Shown: positions 25,946 through 34,331 of the stretch, in pieces | Position numbering within the stretch: the stretch's first letter is position 1 | How the letters are laid out: each line of letters starts with the position of its first letter | DNA from: Lachnospiraceae bacterium | Lineage (GTDB): Bacteria > Bacillota > Clostridia > Lachnospirales > Lachnospiraceae | Assembly: GCA_017620255.1 (NCBI GenBank) | Contig: JAFZQU010000010.1 | Coordinates: 62,001 to 126,000 of the forward strand | Reading direction: 5' to 3' | DNA length: 64,000 nucleotides | The notes under the pieces: generated by a model | What the model was told of the DNA's origin: nothing | Seen by the model: only the letters and a program-made list of their open reading frames with translations | Database searches by the model: none | Position numbers and translations under genes: made by a program

Positions 25946-26749
25946 TTGGATCTAGCTACAATAATCGGGATAGTGGCGTGTTTGATCTTCATCATTCTCT
26001 CGATTGCATTGGGCCAGGACGGTATCGCGGGCGTCAAGTACTTCATTGACTATCCGTCCATCATGATCACTTTTGGTGGCGCATTTGCCTGCTTACTGTC
26101 AAGTTGTACAATTAAAGAGTTCGTCAACGGATTAAAGAGTGCCGGTATCGCATTCAAGTTGCCTTCACTGAACGCTGCGGGGATCATCCAGAAGATCATC
26201 GATCTTTCCAATGTAGCACGTAAGGAAGGCTTATTGTCGTTAGAAGAGGCAGCCGGCGAACTGGACGATCCGTTTTTGCAGAAGGGTATCATGCTGATCG
26301 TTGACGGTACCGATCCGGATCTGGTACGTGCGATCATGGAAACGGAACTGGTCAGCATTGATGACAGACATAAAGTCAACGTGAATTTCTGGGAAACAGC
26401 CGGTGCCATGGGCCCTGCCTGGGGTATGATCGGTACGCTGCTCGGCCTTGTAATGATGCTTTACCATATGGAGGATGCGTCCACGATCGGACCGTCCATG
26501 GCCGTTGCCCTGATCACGACATTCTACGGTTCCATTCTTGCCAACTGGATCTGTGCGCCGTTTGCGGCGAAACTCAAGAAGATCAACGACGCGGAGATGC
26601 AGGTCAAAGAGATCATCATCGAGGGTCTGCTTTCGATCCAGGCCGGTGAGAACCCGCGTGTTATAGAAGAAAAACTGAAATCGTTCATGGCACCTGCCGA
26701 AAGAGCAAACGTAGGCAAAGACGCAGGCGGAGGTGACGAGAATGGCTAA
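25946..26749 (+). CDS. motA: Flagellar stator protein MotA
   Basis: A 267-residue proton- or sodium-channel subunit with four predicted membrane segments: two near the N-terminus (first IIGIVACLIFIILSIAL) and two after residue 150 (MGPAWGMIGTLLGLVMMLY and the following segment). The family signature of the third/fourth TM is present. I choose TTG 25946 (giving MDLATIIGI, the common MotA start) because GGTGGGAG lies just upstream; GTG 25937 overlaps that site. It overlaps motB by 8 bases. Stator genes inside the fla/che cluster between flgE and fliL occur in Clostridia but not B. subtilis. Confidence 0.94.
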   Translation: MDLATIIGIVACLIFIILSIALGQDGIAGVKYFIDYPSIMITFGGAFACLLSSCTIKEFVNGLKSAGIAFKLPSLNAAGIIQKIIDLSNVARKEGLLSLEEAAGELDDPFLQKGIMLIVDGTDPDLVRAIMETELVSIDDRHKVNVNFWETAGAMGPAWGMIGTLLGLVMMLYHMEDASTIGPSMAVALITTFYGSILANWICAPFAAKLKKINDAEMQVKEIIIEGLLSIQAGENPRVIEEKLKSFMAPAERANVGKDAGGGDENG

Positions 26750-27602
26750 ACGCAAACCGGAGGAACCTAAAGCCGGCGCCGCGTGGCTGAACACCTTTGC
26801 CGACCTGATGAACCTGCTTCTGTGCTTCTTCGTGCTGCTGTTTTCCATGTCAACGATCGATGCACAGAAATTCGAAGCGATCGCTGCATCGTTATCCGAC
26901 AGTTTCAGTATCTTTTCCGGCGGCGCTACGGCACTGGGAGAAGGGATCCTGATCTCCAACGGTGTGAGCCAGTTAAATGAACTGGACCAGTATCTGAATT
27001 CCATGGGTAAGGCTGCGGAAGAGTCGATCCATGATGATATCATGGGCGAGAATAAGGGCAGCGAGAACGATACGGATGCCAGTGCGGATATCGAACAGGC
27101 CGTTGCGGAGGAACTGGAGCAGCGGGAAGAGAAGCAACTGCAGCAGTCCGAGGAAATGGCCGAGATCATTCAGGAGATCCTGACCGAGCAGAACCTTGAT
27201 CAGGCCGTGGATATCGATTTTACATCACAATATGTCCAGCTGACACTGAACGGTGCGCTGCTGTTTGATTCGGGCAGTGCGCAGATCAAGCCGGATGCGC
27301 TTCCGATCCTGGATAAGATCGGTGTGATCCTGCAGAAGTATTCCGATGAAGAGATCGAGATCGAAGGACATACGGACAATGTGCCGATCAGCGGCAGGTT
27401 TGCGAACAATAACGAACTATCCAGTGCGAGAGCACTTTCTGTTTTCGAATATCTGATGGATCATACAACACTGGATCCGGCCAGAGTGAAGCATACGGGG
27501 CGCGGTGAATACATCCCGGTGGCAGATAATTCCACACCGGAAGGACGCGCGCAGAACAGACGTGTAGAGATTAAGATCTATCACACGATCGACAATCAAT
27601 AG
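26742..27602 (+). CDS. motB: Flagellar stator protein MotB
   Basis: A 286-residue partner of MotA. A single membrane segment (about 18-40) carries the ion-binding aspartate D21 in TFADLMNLLLCFFVLLFS. A Glu/Gln-rich linker (about 90-150) joins it to the OmpA-like peptidoglycan-binding domain (FDSGSAQIKPDALPIL, EGHTDNVPI, NRRVEI). ATG 26742 is preferred; GGAGG lies in the motA end. Whether it uses protons or sodium cannot be decided by eye. Confidence 0.95.
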   Translation: MAKRKPEEPKAGAAWLNTFADLMNLLLCFFVLLFSMSTIDAQKFEAIAASLSDSFSIFSGGATALGEGILISNGVSQLNELDQYLNSMGKAAEESIHDDIMGENKGSENDTDASADIEQAVAEELEQREEKQLQQSEEMAEIIQEILTEQNLDQAVDIDFTSQYVQLTLNGALLFDSGSAQIKPDALPILDKIGVILQKYSDEEIEIEGHTDNVPISGRFANNNELSSARALSVFEYLMDHTTLDPARVKHTGRGEYIPVADNSTPEGRAQNRRVEIKIYHTIDNQ

Positions 27603-27626
27603 TATTTGACCTTAGGGAGTATAAGC

Positions 27627-28145
27627 ATGAAGAAAAATCTTTTGACGATCCTGATACTGGCTTTGCTGTTTGTCAATCTGATCCTGACAGGGATCACGAT
27701 GTTTTCACTGGTTTCCGCCAACAAGAAGACGGTCGCACTGGTGGATGACATCTCGGCAGCGCTCGCACTTGACCTTTCGAAGCCGGAAGAAGCAACGGAA
27801 GAGAGTACCGCGATCAGCATTGCGGATACAGCGGTCTATAACATTGAAGATTCCATGACGATCGCCCTGACGCCCAGCGCGGACGGCAGCGAGCATTACG
27901 CAGTGGTTTCCGTATCCTTCTCACTCAACACACAGGATCCGGATTACGAGACCTACCAGCCGATGCTGGCGGATAAAGAGAGCAAGATCAAAAGCGAGAT
28001 CATAGATGCTGTCGGCAGCAGAACCAAGGAAGAGGCGATGGCTGACCGTGAAGGAATGCAGGAAGATATTCTGCACAGGGTACAGAATATGTTCAACTCC
28101 CAGTTTATTTATGAGGCGTACTTCAGGGATATCAAATTCCAGTGA
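27627..28145 (+). CDS. fliL: Flagellar basal body-associated protein FliL
   Basis: A 172-residue single-pass membrane protein: short Lys-rich N-terminus, membrane segment about 5-28 (LTILILALLFVNLILTGITM), then an extracytoplasmic domain ending VQNMFNSQFIYEAYFRDIKFQ. FliL surrounds and stabilises stator units. GGGAG lies 9 bases before the ATG. It sits between motB and fliM. Confidence 0.9.
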   Translation: MKKNLLTILILALLFVNLILTGITMFSLVSANKKTVALVDDISAALALDLSKPEEATEESTAISIADTAVYNIEDSMTIALTPSADGSEHYAVVSVSFSLNTQDPDYETYQPMLADKESKIKSEIIDAVGSRTKEEAMADREGMQEDILHRVQNMFNSQFIYEAYFRDIKFQ

Positions 28146-28194
28146 TCGGATGCCCCGGGGAATCCAACAATAGCTTTTAAGCGAGGTAAGTTTC

Positions 28195-29175
28195 ATGGGC
28201 GAGGTGCTCTCCCAAAATGAGATAGACAGTCTTCTTCAGGCGTTAAGTTCGGGTGAACTCGATGCGGAGGAGATGAGTAACGCCGAGGAGAAGGCCACCA
28301 AGAATTATGACTTCAGGCGACCTGCAAAATTCTCCAAGGAGCATCTGCGTACGTTAGAGATCATCTTTGAGCACTACGGACGTCTTTTGTCCACGAACCT
28401 GCCGGTATATCTGCGAAAAAACATCCAGGTCAGCGTGGTGAACTCGGAGACCTGTACATTTTCCGAATTCTCGACGGCGCTTGCCAATCCGGTACTGCTC
28501 GCGGTTGTAAACTTTGAGCCGTTAAACGGAAACATCATGCTGGAGATGGCTGCAAACCTGGGATTTGCGATGGTCGACAGGATGCTGGGCGGTCCGGGTA
28601 ATCCGCTTGAAAAGAGCCGTGATTTTTCCGAGATCGAACGTTCGATCATAGACAAGATCATGTCGGTCTGTGTACAACTCCTGCGGGAACCGTGGAAGAA
28701 CGTTGTGGAAGTCAATCCCATCCTGGAGAGGATCGAGACGAACCCGCAGTTCGCACAGATCATCGCACCGTCCGAAATGATCGCGATCGTAACGATCAAC
28801 GTCAAGATCGGCGATGTGGAAGGCCTGATGAACATGTGTCTCCCGTATTTTACGCTCGAGACGGTCATGGACAAACTGAATACGAAGTACTGGTTCTCGA
28901 CCATGAAAGAGAATGAGGAAGAGAACTATGAGGATCATATCGAGACCATCGTCAGACGTGTGGAAATGCCGATCCGCGCTGTTCTGGGAAGAAGCATCGT
29001 GACGGTCAATGATTTTGTCGGCCTGCAGAACGGAGATATCATCAAACTCAATTCCAAGGTCGGACAGGAACTGGATATATTTGTCGGCAATCTGAAGAAA
29101 TTTAAAGCTCTGCCCGGGTCCTCGAAGGAGTCGTATGCGGTCAGGGTTACAACAATACTTAGAGAGGAGGAATAG
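28195..29175 (+). CDS. fliM: Flagellar motor switch protein FliM
   Basis: A 326-residue C-ring protein. The N-terminal CheY-P binding peptide LSQNEIDSLLQAL is intact, followed by the CheC-like middle domain and a C-terminal SpoA/FliN-like domain (ending VRVTTILREEE). It couples chemotaxis signalling to rotation. The stop overlaps a GTG, and fliY starts 4 bases after it. Confidence 0.97.
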   Translation: MGEVLSQNEIDSLLQALSSGELDAEEMSNAEEKATKNYDFRRPAKFSKEHLRTLEIIFEHYGRLLSTNLPVYLRKNIQVSVVNSETCTFSEFSTALANPVLLAVVNFEPLNGNIMLEMAANLGFAMVDRMLGGPGNPLEKSRDFSEIERSIIDKIMSVCVQLLREPWKNVVEVNPILERIETNPQFAQIIAPSEMIAIVTINVKIGDVEGLMNMCLPYFTLETVMDKLNTKYWFSTMKENEEENYEDHIETIVRRVEMPIRAVLGRSIVTVNDFVGLQNGDIIKLNSKVGQELDIFVGNLKKFKALPGSSKESYAVRVTTILREEE

Positions 29176-29178
29176 TGG

Positions 29179-30432
29179 ATGGACGGAATGCTGTCCCAGG
29201 ACGAGATCAATGCGCTGCTTAACGGCATGACCGATGTCCCGGATTCATCCGACGCCGAGCCTGCTGCGGAAGCGCCGGCCAATGCGGCACCCGATAGCGG
29301 AGACGCAGGCGCTGGTGCAGGAAGTGGTGCAACGCTGACGGATGATGAAAAGGACGCGATCGGTGAAGTTGCCAATATCAGCATGGGGACGTCGGCAACA
29401 ACACTTTATTCCTTGGTCAACCGCAAAGTAAACATTACGACTCCAGTCGTTACCATGGCCACATGGAATGACGTGATCGAAGATTACGAGCGGCCCTGTG
29501 TATTCATCAAGATCCAATACACCGTCGGATTGGAAGGTACGAACATCCTGATCCTGAAAGAATCGGATGTAAAAGTCATTACCGACCTGATGATGGGCGG
29601 CGACGGTACCAACACGGAAGGTGAACTCGGTGAACTGCACTTAAGTGCCATATCCGAGGCGATGAACCAGATGATGGGAAGCGCGGCCACTTCACTTTCT
29701 TCCATGCTCGGCAGGATGATCGATATCTCCCCGCCGGAAAGTGTGCTCCTCAATACGGAAATGATGCAGAACGGTGCCGACATCTCTTCGTTTTTGGGCG
29801 GTGACTTTGTCAAGATCACGTTCCGCATGCAGATCGGGGATCTGGTGGATTCCAAGATCATGCAGCTTTATCCGATCGAGTTTGCGAAATCGCTGTATGA
29901 TTACTTTATGGATAATCAGGAGCCGGAACCCGCACCCGCACTTTCCGCACCGGAACCTCCTCCCGGACCTGCACCTGCAGCCCCGGAAATGGACATGAGC
30001 CAGTCCATGGGAATGGGAGCCCCGATGGGAATGGGAGCCCCGATGGGGATGGGAGCCCCGATGGGAATGGGAGCTCCGATGGGGATGGGAGCCCCGATGG
30101 GAATGGGCGCCCCGATGAACATGCAGCCCATGCCGAACATCAATATCCAGCCTGCTTCCTTCCAGGCCTTCTCCGGAGATGTCGCGGCGATGCAGTCGCA
30201 GGAGAACATTACGCTGATCAAAGACGTGCCGCTTGATGTGACGGTGGAACTCGGAAGGACCAGCAAAGCGATCAGCGACATCCTGGATTTTTCACCGGGT
30301 ACCATCATAGAGCTGGACAAGATCGCAGGCGAACCGGTCGATGTGCTTGTGAACGGAAAACTGGTAGCAAAAGGTGAAGTAGTGGTTATCGAAGAAAACT
30401 TCGGTGTCAGAGTAACGGAAATCTTAAAATAA
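29179..30432 (+). CDS. fliY: Flagellar motor switch phosphatase FliY (FliN-type C-terminus)
   Basis: A 417-residue protein. The N-terminus repeats the FliM-like peptide (MLSQDEINALLNGM). A CheC/CheX-like phosphatase domain (about 50-245) carries both D/S-x3-E-x2-N active sites (DAIGEVAN and SAISEAMN), so CheY-P dephosphorylation is likely. A Pro/Ala/Met linker contains six copies of the hexapeptide MGMGAP, and the C-terminal FliN SpoA domain (PLDVTVELGRTSKAISDIL) builds the C-ring. The Met-Gly repeat linker is unusual. Confidence 0.95.
   Translation: MDGMLSQDEINALLNGMTDVPDSSDAEPAAEAPANAAPDSGDAGAGAGSGATLTDDEKDAIGEVANISMGTSATTLYSLVNRKVNITTPVVTMATWNDVIEDYERPCVFIKIQYTVGLEGTNILILKESDVKVITDLMMGGDGTNTEGELGELHLSAISEAMNQMMGSAATSLSSMLGRMIDISPPESVLLNTEMMQNGADISSFLGGDFVKITFRMQIGDLVDSKIMQLYPIEFAKSLYDYFMDNQEPEPAPALSAPEPPPGPAPAAPEMDMSQSMGMGAPMGMGAPMGMGAPMGMGAPMGMGAPMGMGAPMNMQPMPNINIQPASFQAFSGDVAAMQSQENITLIKDVPLDVTVELGRTSKAISDILDFSPGTIIELDKIAGEPVDVLVNGKLVAKGEVVVIEENFGVRVTEILK
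30007..30114 (+). repeat. Six tandem 18-bp repeats in fliY
   Basis: Six head-to-tail copies of ATGGGAATGGGAGCCCCG, differing at one or two wobble positions, encode (MGMGAP)6. Copies start at 30007, 30025, 30043, 30061, 30079 and 30097. Each unit keeps the reading frame, so copy number can vary without breaking FliY. Confidence 0.95.
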
Positions 30433-30452
30433 ATATATAGGAGAAAGAAAAA

Positions 30453-30815
30453 ATGGCAAAAAACATCTTAATTTGTGACGATGCGGCATTCATGAGAATG
30501 ATGATCAAGGACATTCTCACCAAGAACGGCTACAATGTTGCAGGAGAGGCCGAGAACGGCGCAAGGGCTGTGGAAAAGTACAACGAACTGAAGCCCGATC
30601 TTGTGCTGATGGATATCACCATGCCGGAAATGGATGGGATCCAGGCTCTCAAAAAGATCAAAGAGACCGATGCGGGCGCTCTGGTTATCATGTGTTCCGC
30701 TATGGGTCAGCAGGCCATGGTTATTGAATCCATTCAGGCAGGAGCGAAGGATTTCATCGTAAAACCGTTCCAGGCAGACCGTGTCATTGAGGCAGTTAAA
30801 AAAGTCGTAGGCTGA
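30453..30815 (+). CDS. cheY: Chemotaxis response regulator CheY
   Basis: A 120-residue single receiver domain. The acidic pocket (CDDA near the N-terminus), phospho-acceptor D54 (LMDITMPEMDG), the switch Thr/Ser region (IMCSAMGQ) and K in VKPF are all visible. It is phosphorylated by CheA and binds FliM. It lies directly after fliY and before fliO, as in B. subtilis. Confidence 0.97.
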   Translation: MAKNILICDDAAFMRMMIKDILTKNGYNVAGEAENGARAVEKYNELKPDLVLMDITMPEMDGIQALKKIKETDAGALVIMCSAMGQQAMVIESIQAGAKDFIVKPFQADRVIEAVKKVVG

Positions 30816-30818
30816 TCC

Positions 30819-31190
30819 GTGACATTGTTTGTACAAACCGGCGGAGCGAATTCCATCGTGCAGTTTCTGACTGCACTTTTGGTGTTTGCCTTCGTGCTTG
30901 CGCTTACCTATTTCACGGTCAGATGGGTGGGCGCCTATCAGAAAATGCAGCCGGGCAACAGGAACTTTGAAGTGATCGAAACCTGCAAGGTTACGAACAC
31001 CAAGTTCATGCAGATCATAAGGGTCGGGTCCCGCTATTTTCTGATCGGGATCGGTAAAGATACGCTTGAATACTTTACCGAACTGGAGGCAGATGATCTG
31101 GATCTCACTCGGGACACCGGTATGCAGGATGGTTTTCAGAAGATTCTTCAGATAGCAAAAGAACGGATAAACAAGCGGGGCAAAACATGA
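30819..31190 (+). CDS. fliO: Flagellar export component FliO/FliZ-like
   Basis: A 123-residue protein with one membrane segment (about 13-36, IVQFLTALLVFAFVLALTYF) and a small cytoplasmic domain with the family's VIETCKVTNTKFMQIIRVG and YFLIGIG pattern. FliO helps assemble the FliP ring. The GTG start at 30819 has no strong ribosome site, so translation may depend on coupling to cheY, which ends 3 bases earlier. It overlaps fliP by 4 bases. Confidence 0.85.
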   Translation: MTLFVQTGGANSIVQFLTALLVFAFVLALTYFTVRWVGAYQKMQPGNRNFEVIETCKVTNTKFMQIIRVGSRYFLIGIGKDTLEYFTELEADDLDLTRDTGMQDGFQKILQIAKERINKRGKT

Positions 31191-32062
31191 ACATGAACAT
31201 CACAAGGAAAGCCCGCAGATCGCTGCTTTTTGTGACGGTTTTTCTGGCTATGGTCTTTTTTATCATGCCGGGAAACATTTACGCTTCGGGTTTTAACGAT
31301 ATAGGTATTTCAGATGATGATGCGAACGAAAACCGTACCATCATCAATGACCCGGGAACGGCGGAAACAGCTGAAGACTTGCGGGAACTGAATGTTTCCA
31401 ATAATCTTTCGATCACGTATCGAAACGGAGAGGGTAATGTATCAGGCACCCTGCGTATCTTGATCACGCTGACGCTGGTTGCACTGGCACCGACACTCCT
31501 TGTGATGATGACGAGTTTTACCCGCATCATCGTCGTTATGCATTTTGTCAGATCAGCGCTTGGTACGCAATCAGCACCTCCGAATATCGTGCTGATCGGC
31601 CTTTCTCTGTTTCTGACATTTTTTATTATGAATCCTGTGCTGACACAGGTAAACGAAACAGCCGTACAGCCGTTTGAGGCGGGCGAGATCACGCAGGAGG
31701 AATTCTTTGAATCCGCGCTTTCGCCGCTGCGCGAATTTATGTATGGCCAGACACAGGCAAAAGATGTAAGGCTGTTTCTCGATATTGAAGGGATCGAAAC
31801 GGTGGCAAGTGTGGATGATATCCCGACGCGTGTCCTGATCCCGAGCTTTATCATCAGTGAACTGAGAACCGCGTTTATCATCGGGTTCCTGATATATATT
31901 CCGTTTATCATCATCGATATGGTCACGGCCTCGACGCTGATGTCCATGGGTATGATGATGCTGCCGCCGACGACGATCTCCATGCCGTTTAAAGTCCTGC
32001 TCTTTGTGCTTGCGGACGGATGGAGTCTGGTGATCGGAAACGTGGTAAAAACGTTCTATTGA
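31187..32062 (+). CDS. fliP: Flagellar export gate protein FliP
   Basis: A 291-residue membrane protein of the export gate. It has a cleavable-type signal sequence (about 10-33, LLFVTVFLAMVFFIMPGNIYA) and four further membrane segments, including VVMTSFTRIIVVMHFVR-like sequence around about 105-120 (seen as LVMMTSFTRIIVVMHF). The C-terminal GMMMLPPTTISMPFKVLLFV is highly typical. It starts inside the fliO stop (ATGA). Confidence 0.96.
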   Translation: MNMNITRKARRSLLFVTVFLAMVFFIMPGNIYASGFNDIGISDDDANENRTIINDPGTAETAEDLRELNVSNNLSITYRNGEGNVSGTLRILITLTLVALAPTLLVMMTSFTRIIVVMHFVRSALGTQSAPPNIVLIGLSLFLTFFIMNPVLTQVNETAVQPFEAGEITQEEFFESALSPLREFMYGQTQAKDVRLFLDIEGIETVASVDDIPTRVLIPSFIISELRTAFIIGFLIYIPFIIIDMVTASTLMSMGMMMLPPTTISMPFKVLLFVLADGWSLVIGNVVKTFY

Positions 32063-32099
32063 ACGACCGGGGAGAAAATAGTGGAAAGGGGAATGGGAT

Positions 32100-32369
32100 A
32101 TGACTGTTGATACCGTCACAGAGATTGTCAGAAATGCTCTATATACGATCATCATCTCAGCAGCGCCGATGCTTCTGATCTCGCTGATCGTCGGTCTCAC
32201 GATCAGTATCTTTCAGACGATCACATCGATCCAGGAACAGACGCTGACGTTTGTGCCTAAGATCTTATCCATTTTCCTGATCCTTATGCTGATGGGACAT
32301 TGGATCCTGAATAATATCATCTCCTTTATGGAACAACTTTGGGGAAGTTTTTCGATCTATATCCGGTGA
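32100..32369 (+). CDS. fliQ: Flagellar export gate protein FliQ
   Basis: An 89-residue protein with two membrane segments (about 15-37 and 50-72), and the family's LIVGLTISIFQTITSIQEQT and TFVPKI segments. It forms the gate with FliP and FliR. fliR follows after 7 bases. Confidence 0.96.
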   Translation: MTVDTVTEIVRNALYTIIISAAPMLLISLIVGLTISIFQTITSIQEQTLTFVPKILSIFLILMLMGHWILNNIISFMEQLWGSFSIYIR

Positions 32370-32376
32370 GGGTAAT

Positions 32377-33159
32377 ATGATAGATCATTCTTTTTCATAC
32401 AGTGATCTGGAATTCTTTTTGTTGGTTCTGGTACGTATGTCCGCTTTTATATATGTTGCACCGTTCTTTTCGCAGTCGGGCGTACCCAGACAGGTGAAAA
32501 ACGGGATGATCTTTTTCCTGGCGCTGATCGTATACCATATCTCACCGGGGCATGTGATGCCTGCATACAATTCGGTGATAGGTTATTCGATCCTGGTGCT
32601 GAAGGAAGCGACAGCCGGACTGGTCATCGGGTTTGGCGCCAACATCTGCATGTCGATCGTTATGTTCGCGGGAAGACTGGCGGATATGGAAATGGGTCTT
32701 TCCATGGTGCAGCTCTTTGACCCGACGTCCAACGAGAATATCGGTTTTACGGGACTCATGTATCAGTATTCGATCATGCTGATCCTGATGGTCACGAACA
32801 TGCATCACTTTTTCCTGCGGGCCATCGTTGAAACATACACGCTGATCCCGGTCGGGAACGCAACGTTCCGTTCCGATAAGATCTTAAATGCGATGCTGCA
32901 TTTTCTCGGAGACTATATGCTCATCGCTTTTCAGATCTGCCTGCCGATCGTTGCATCGATCATGATCATGAATGCCGTGCTCGGGATCCTGACAAAAACG
33001 GCACCGCAGATACATATGTTTTCGATCGGTGTACAGATGAAGATCATTGTGGGCATGCTGGCGCTGATGGTGACGATCGGACTCCTGCCAAGCCTGTCCG
33101 AATACATATTCCGCGAAATGCGCGCAATGATGACGGTAATGGTTGAGTCTATGCGGTAG
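32377..33159 (+). CDS. fliR: Flagellar export gate protein FliR
   Basis: A 260-residue membrane protein with about six membrane segments, including FLLVLVRMSAFIYVAPFF at the start and KEATAGLVIGFGANI in the middle. The ALMVTIGLLPSLSEYI segment near the C-terminus fits the family. It completes the FliPQR core; flhB follows within 10 bases. Confidence 0.96.
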   Translation: MIDHSFSYSDLEFFLLVLVRMSAFIYVAPFFSQSGVPRQVKNGMIFFLALIVYHISPGHVMPAYNSVIGYSILVLKEATAGLVIGFGANICMSIVMFAGRLADMEMGLSMVQLFDPTSNENIGFTGLMYQYSIMLILMVTNMHHFFLRAIVETYTLIPVGNATFRSDKILNAMLHFLGDYMLIAFQICLPIVASIMIMNAVLGILTKTAPQIHMFSIGVQMKIIVGMLALMVTIGLLPSLSEYIFREMRAMMTVMVESMR

Positions 33160-33168
33160 AGGATAATG

Positions 33169-34293
33169 ATGGAAGATATGATTCTTTTGCGTTATGACCT
33201 GCAATGGTTCGCAAAAGAAGGTCCGGGCGGTGAAAAGACCGAACCGGCAACCGAAAAAAAACTGTCTGACGCCAGAAAAGAGGGTCAGGTTGCAAAGAGT
33301 AAAGAGATCAGCACCGCAGTCGGTCTTTTTACACTGTTTCTTATACTGAAGATCTTTGCCGGAACCATGGGACGGCAGTTCCTTGAAAATTTTCATTTTG
33401 TTTACTCGCAGATCGCGGATTTTACGGTGCTTTATGAAGGTCAGATCTCTGCCAGGGATTTTTGTACGCTGCTGAATAAAGCGCTCCTTAGGATCCTGCT
33501 CATTCTGCTTCCGCTATTGGGGGCGGGACTTGTGACCGGATTTATCATCGAAGTGGTACAGGTTAAGTGGAAACCGACGACCAAGCCGCTCAAACCGAAG
33601 GGGTCCAAACTCAATCCGTTAAAAGGCGTCAAGAGGCTGTTTTCCAAAGACAAACTTGTTGAACTGCTGAAATCCGTGATCAAACTCGCCATGATCGGAT
33701 ATGTGGCTTATTCAACGCTGATCGATCAGATCCCGACGCTGTTTCTGCTCTATGACATGAAACTGGCAACAGCCGTGCAGACCTTCGGAAATATCGTGAT
33801 CAATCTCGGAATAAAGATATCCGCTTTCTTCTCGATCATCGGAATGGCTGATTATGCTTACCAGAAATGGAAGTTTAAGGAAGACATGAAGATGACCAAA
33901 CAGGAAGTCAAGGACGAGTGGAAGAACGCAGAAGGAGATCCGCAGATCAAGAGCAAACAGAGAGCGAGGATGCGTGAGGCCAGCAGAAGACGTATGATGT
34001 CTGCGGTCCCGCAGGCGGATGTGGTCATCACGAACCCGACGCATTTTGCGGTCGCGCTCAAGTATGATCCCGAACAGTTCGATGCTCCGTTTGTGCTCGC
34101 AAAGGGTGAGGATTTCCTGGCAATGCGTATCAGGGAAGAAGCTTATGCCCATGATATCGAAGTGGTCGAAAACAAACCGCTCGCCAGAATGCTTTATTAC
34201 AACGTGGAACTGGGTGCACAGATCCCGCAGGAACTGTATGCAACGGTCGCGGAGATCCTGGCAGTGATCTATAACAAACGGAACCTGGCCTGA
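33169..34293 (+). CDS. flhB: Flagellar export switch protein FlhB
   Basis: A 374-residue membrane protein. The N-terminus includes DLQWFA and GEKTEPATEKKLSDARKEGQ (FlhB signature), four membrane segments follow, and the cytoplasmic domain carries the self-cleavage site N289-P290-T291-H292, where cleavage accompanies the switch to filament export. ATG 33169 gives a 5-base spacing from GAGGA; ATG 33166 immediately precedes it. Confidence 0.96.
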   Translation: MEDMILLRYDLQWFAKEGPGGEKTEPATEKKLSDARKEGQVAKSKEISTAVGLFTLFLILKIFAGTMGRQFLENFHFVYSQIADFTVLYEGQISARDFCTLLNKALLRILLILLPLLGAGLVTGFIIEVVQVKWKPTTKPLKPKGSKLNPLKGVKRLFSKDKLVELLKSVIKLAMIGYVAYSTLIDQIPTLFLLYDMKLATAVQTFGNIVINLGIKISAFFSIIGMADYAYQKWKFKEDMKMTKQEVKDEWKNAEGDPQIKSKQRARMREASRRRMMSAVPQADVVITNPTHFAVALKYDPEQFDAPFVLAKGEDFLAMRIREEAYAHDIEVVENKPLARMLYYNVELGAQIPQELYATVAEILAVIYNKRNLA

Positions 34294-34331
34294 TGAGGCC
34301 TGACTAATAAAAGGGAAAGGAGGCAGATGAT

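Noticed and set aside
29916..30320. Antisense frame with (IPIGAP) repeats over fliY
   Set aside because: Simply the complement of the MGMGAP repeat.
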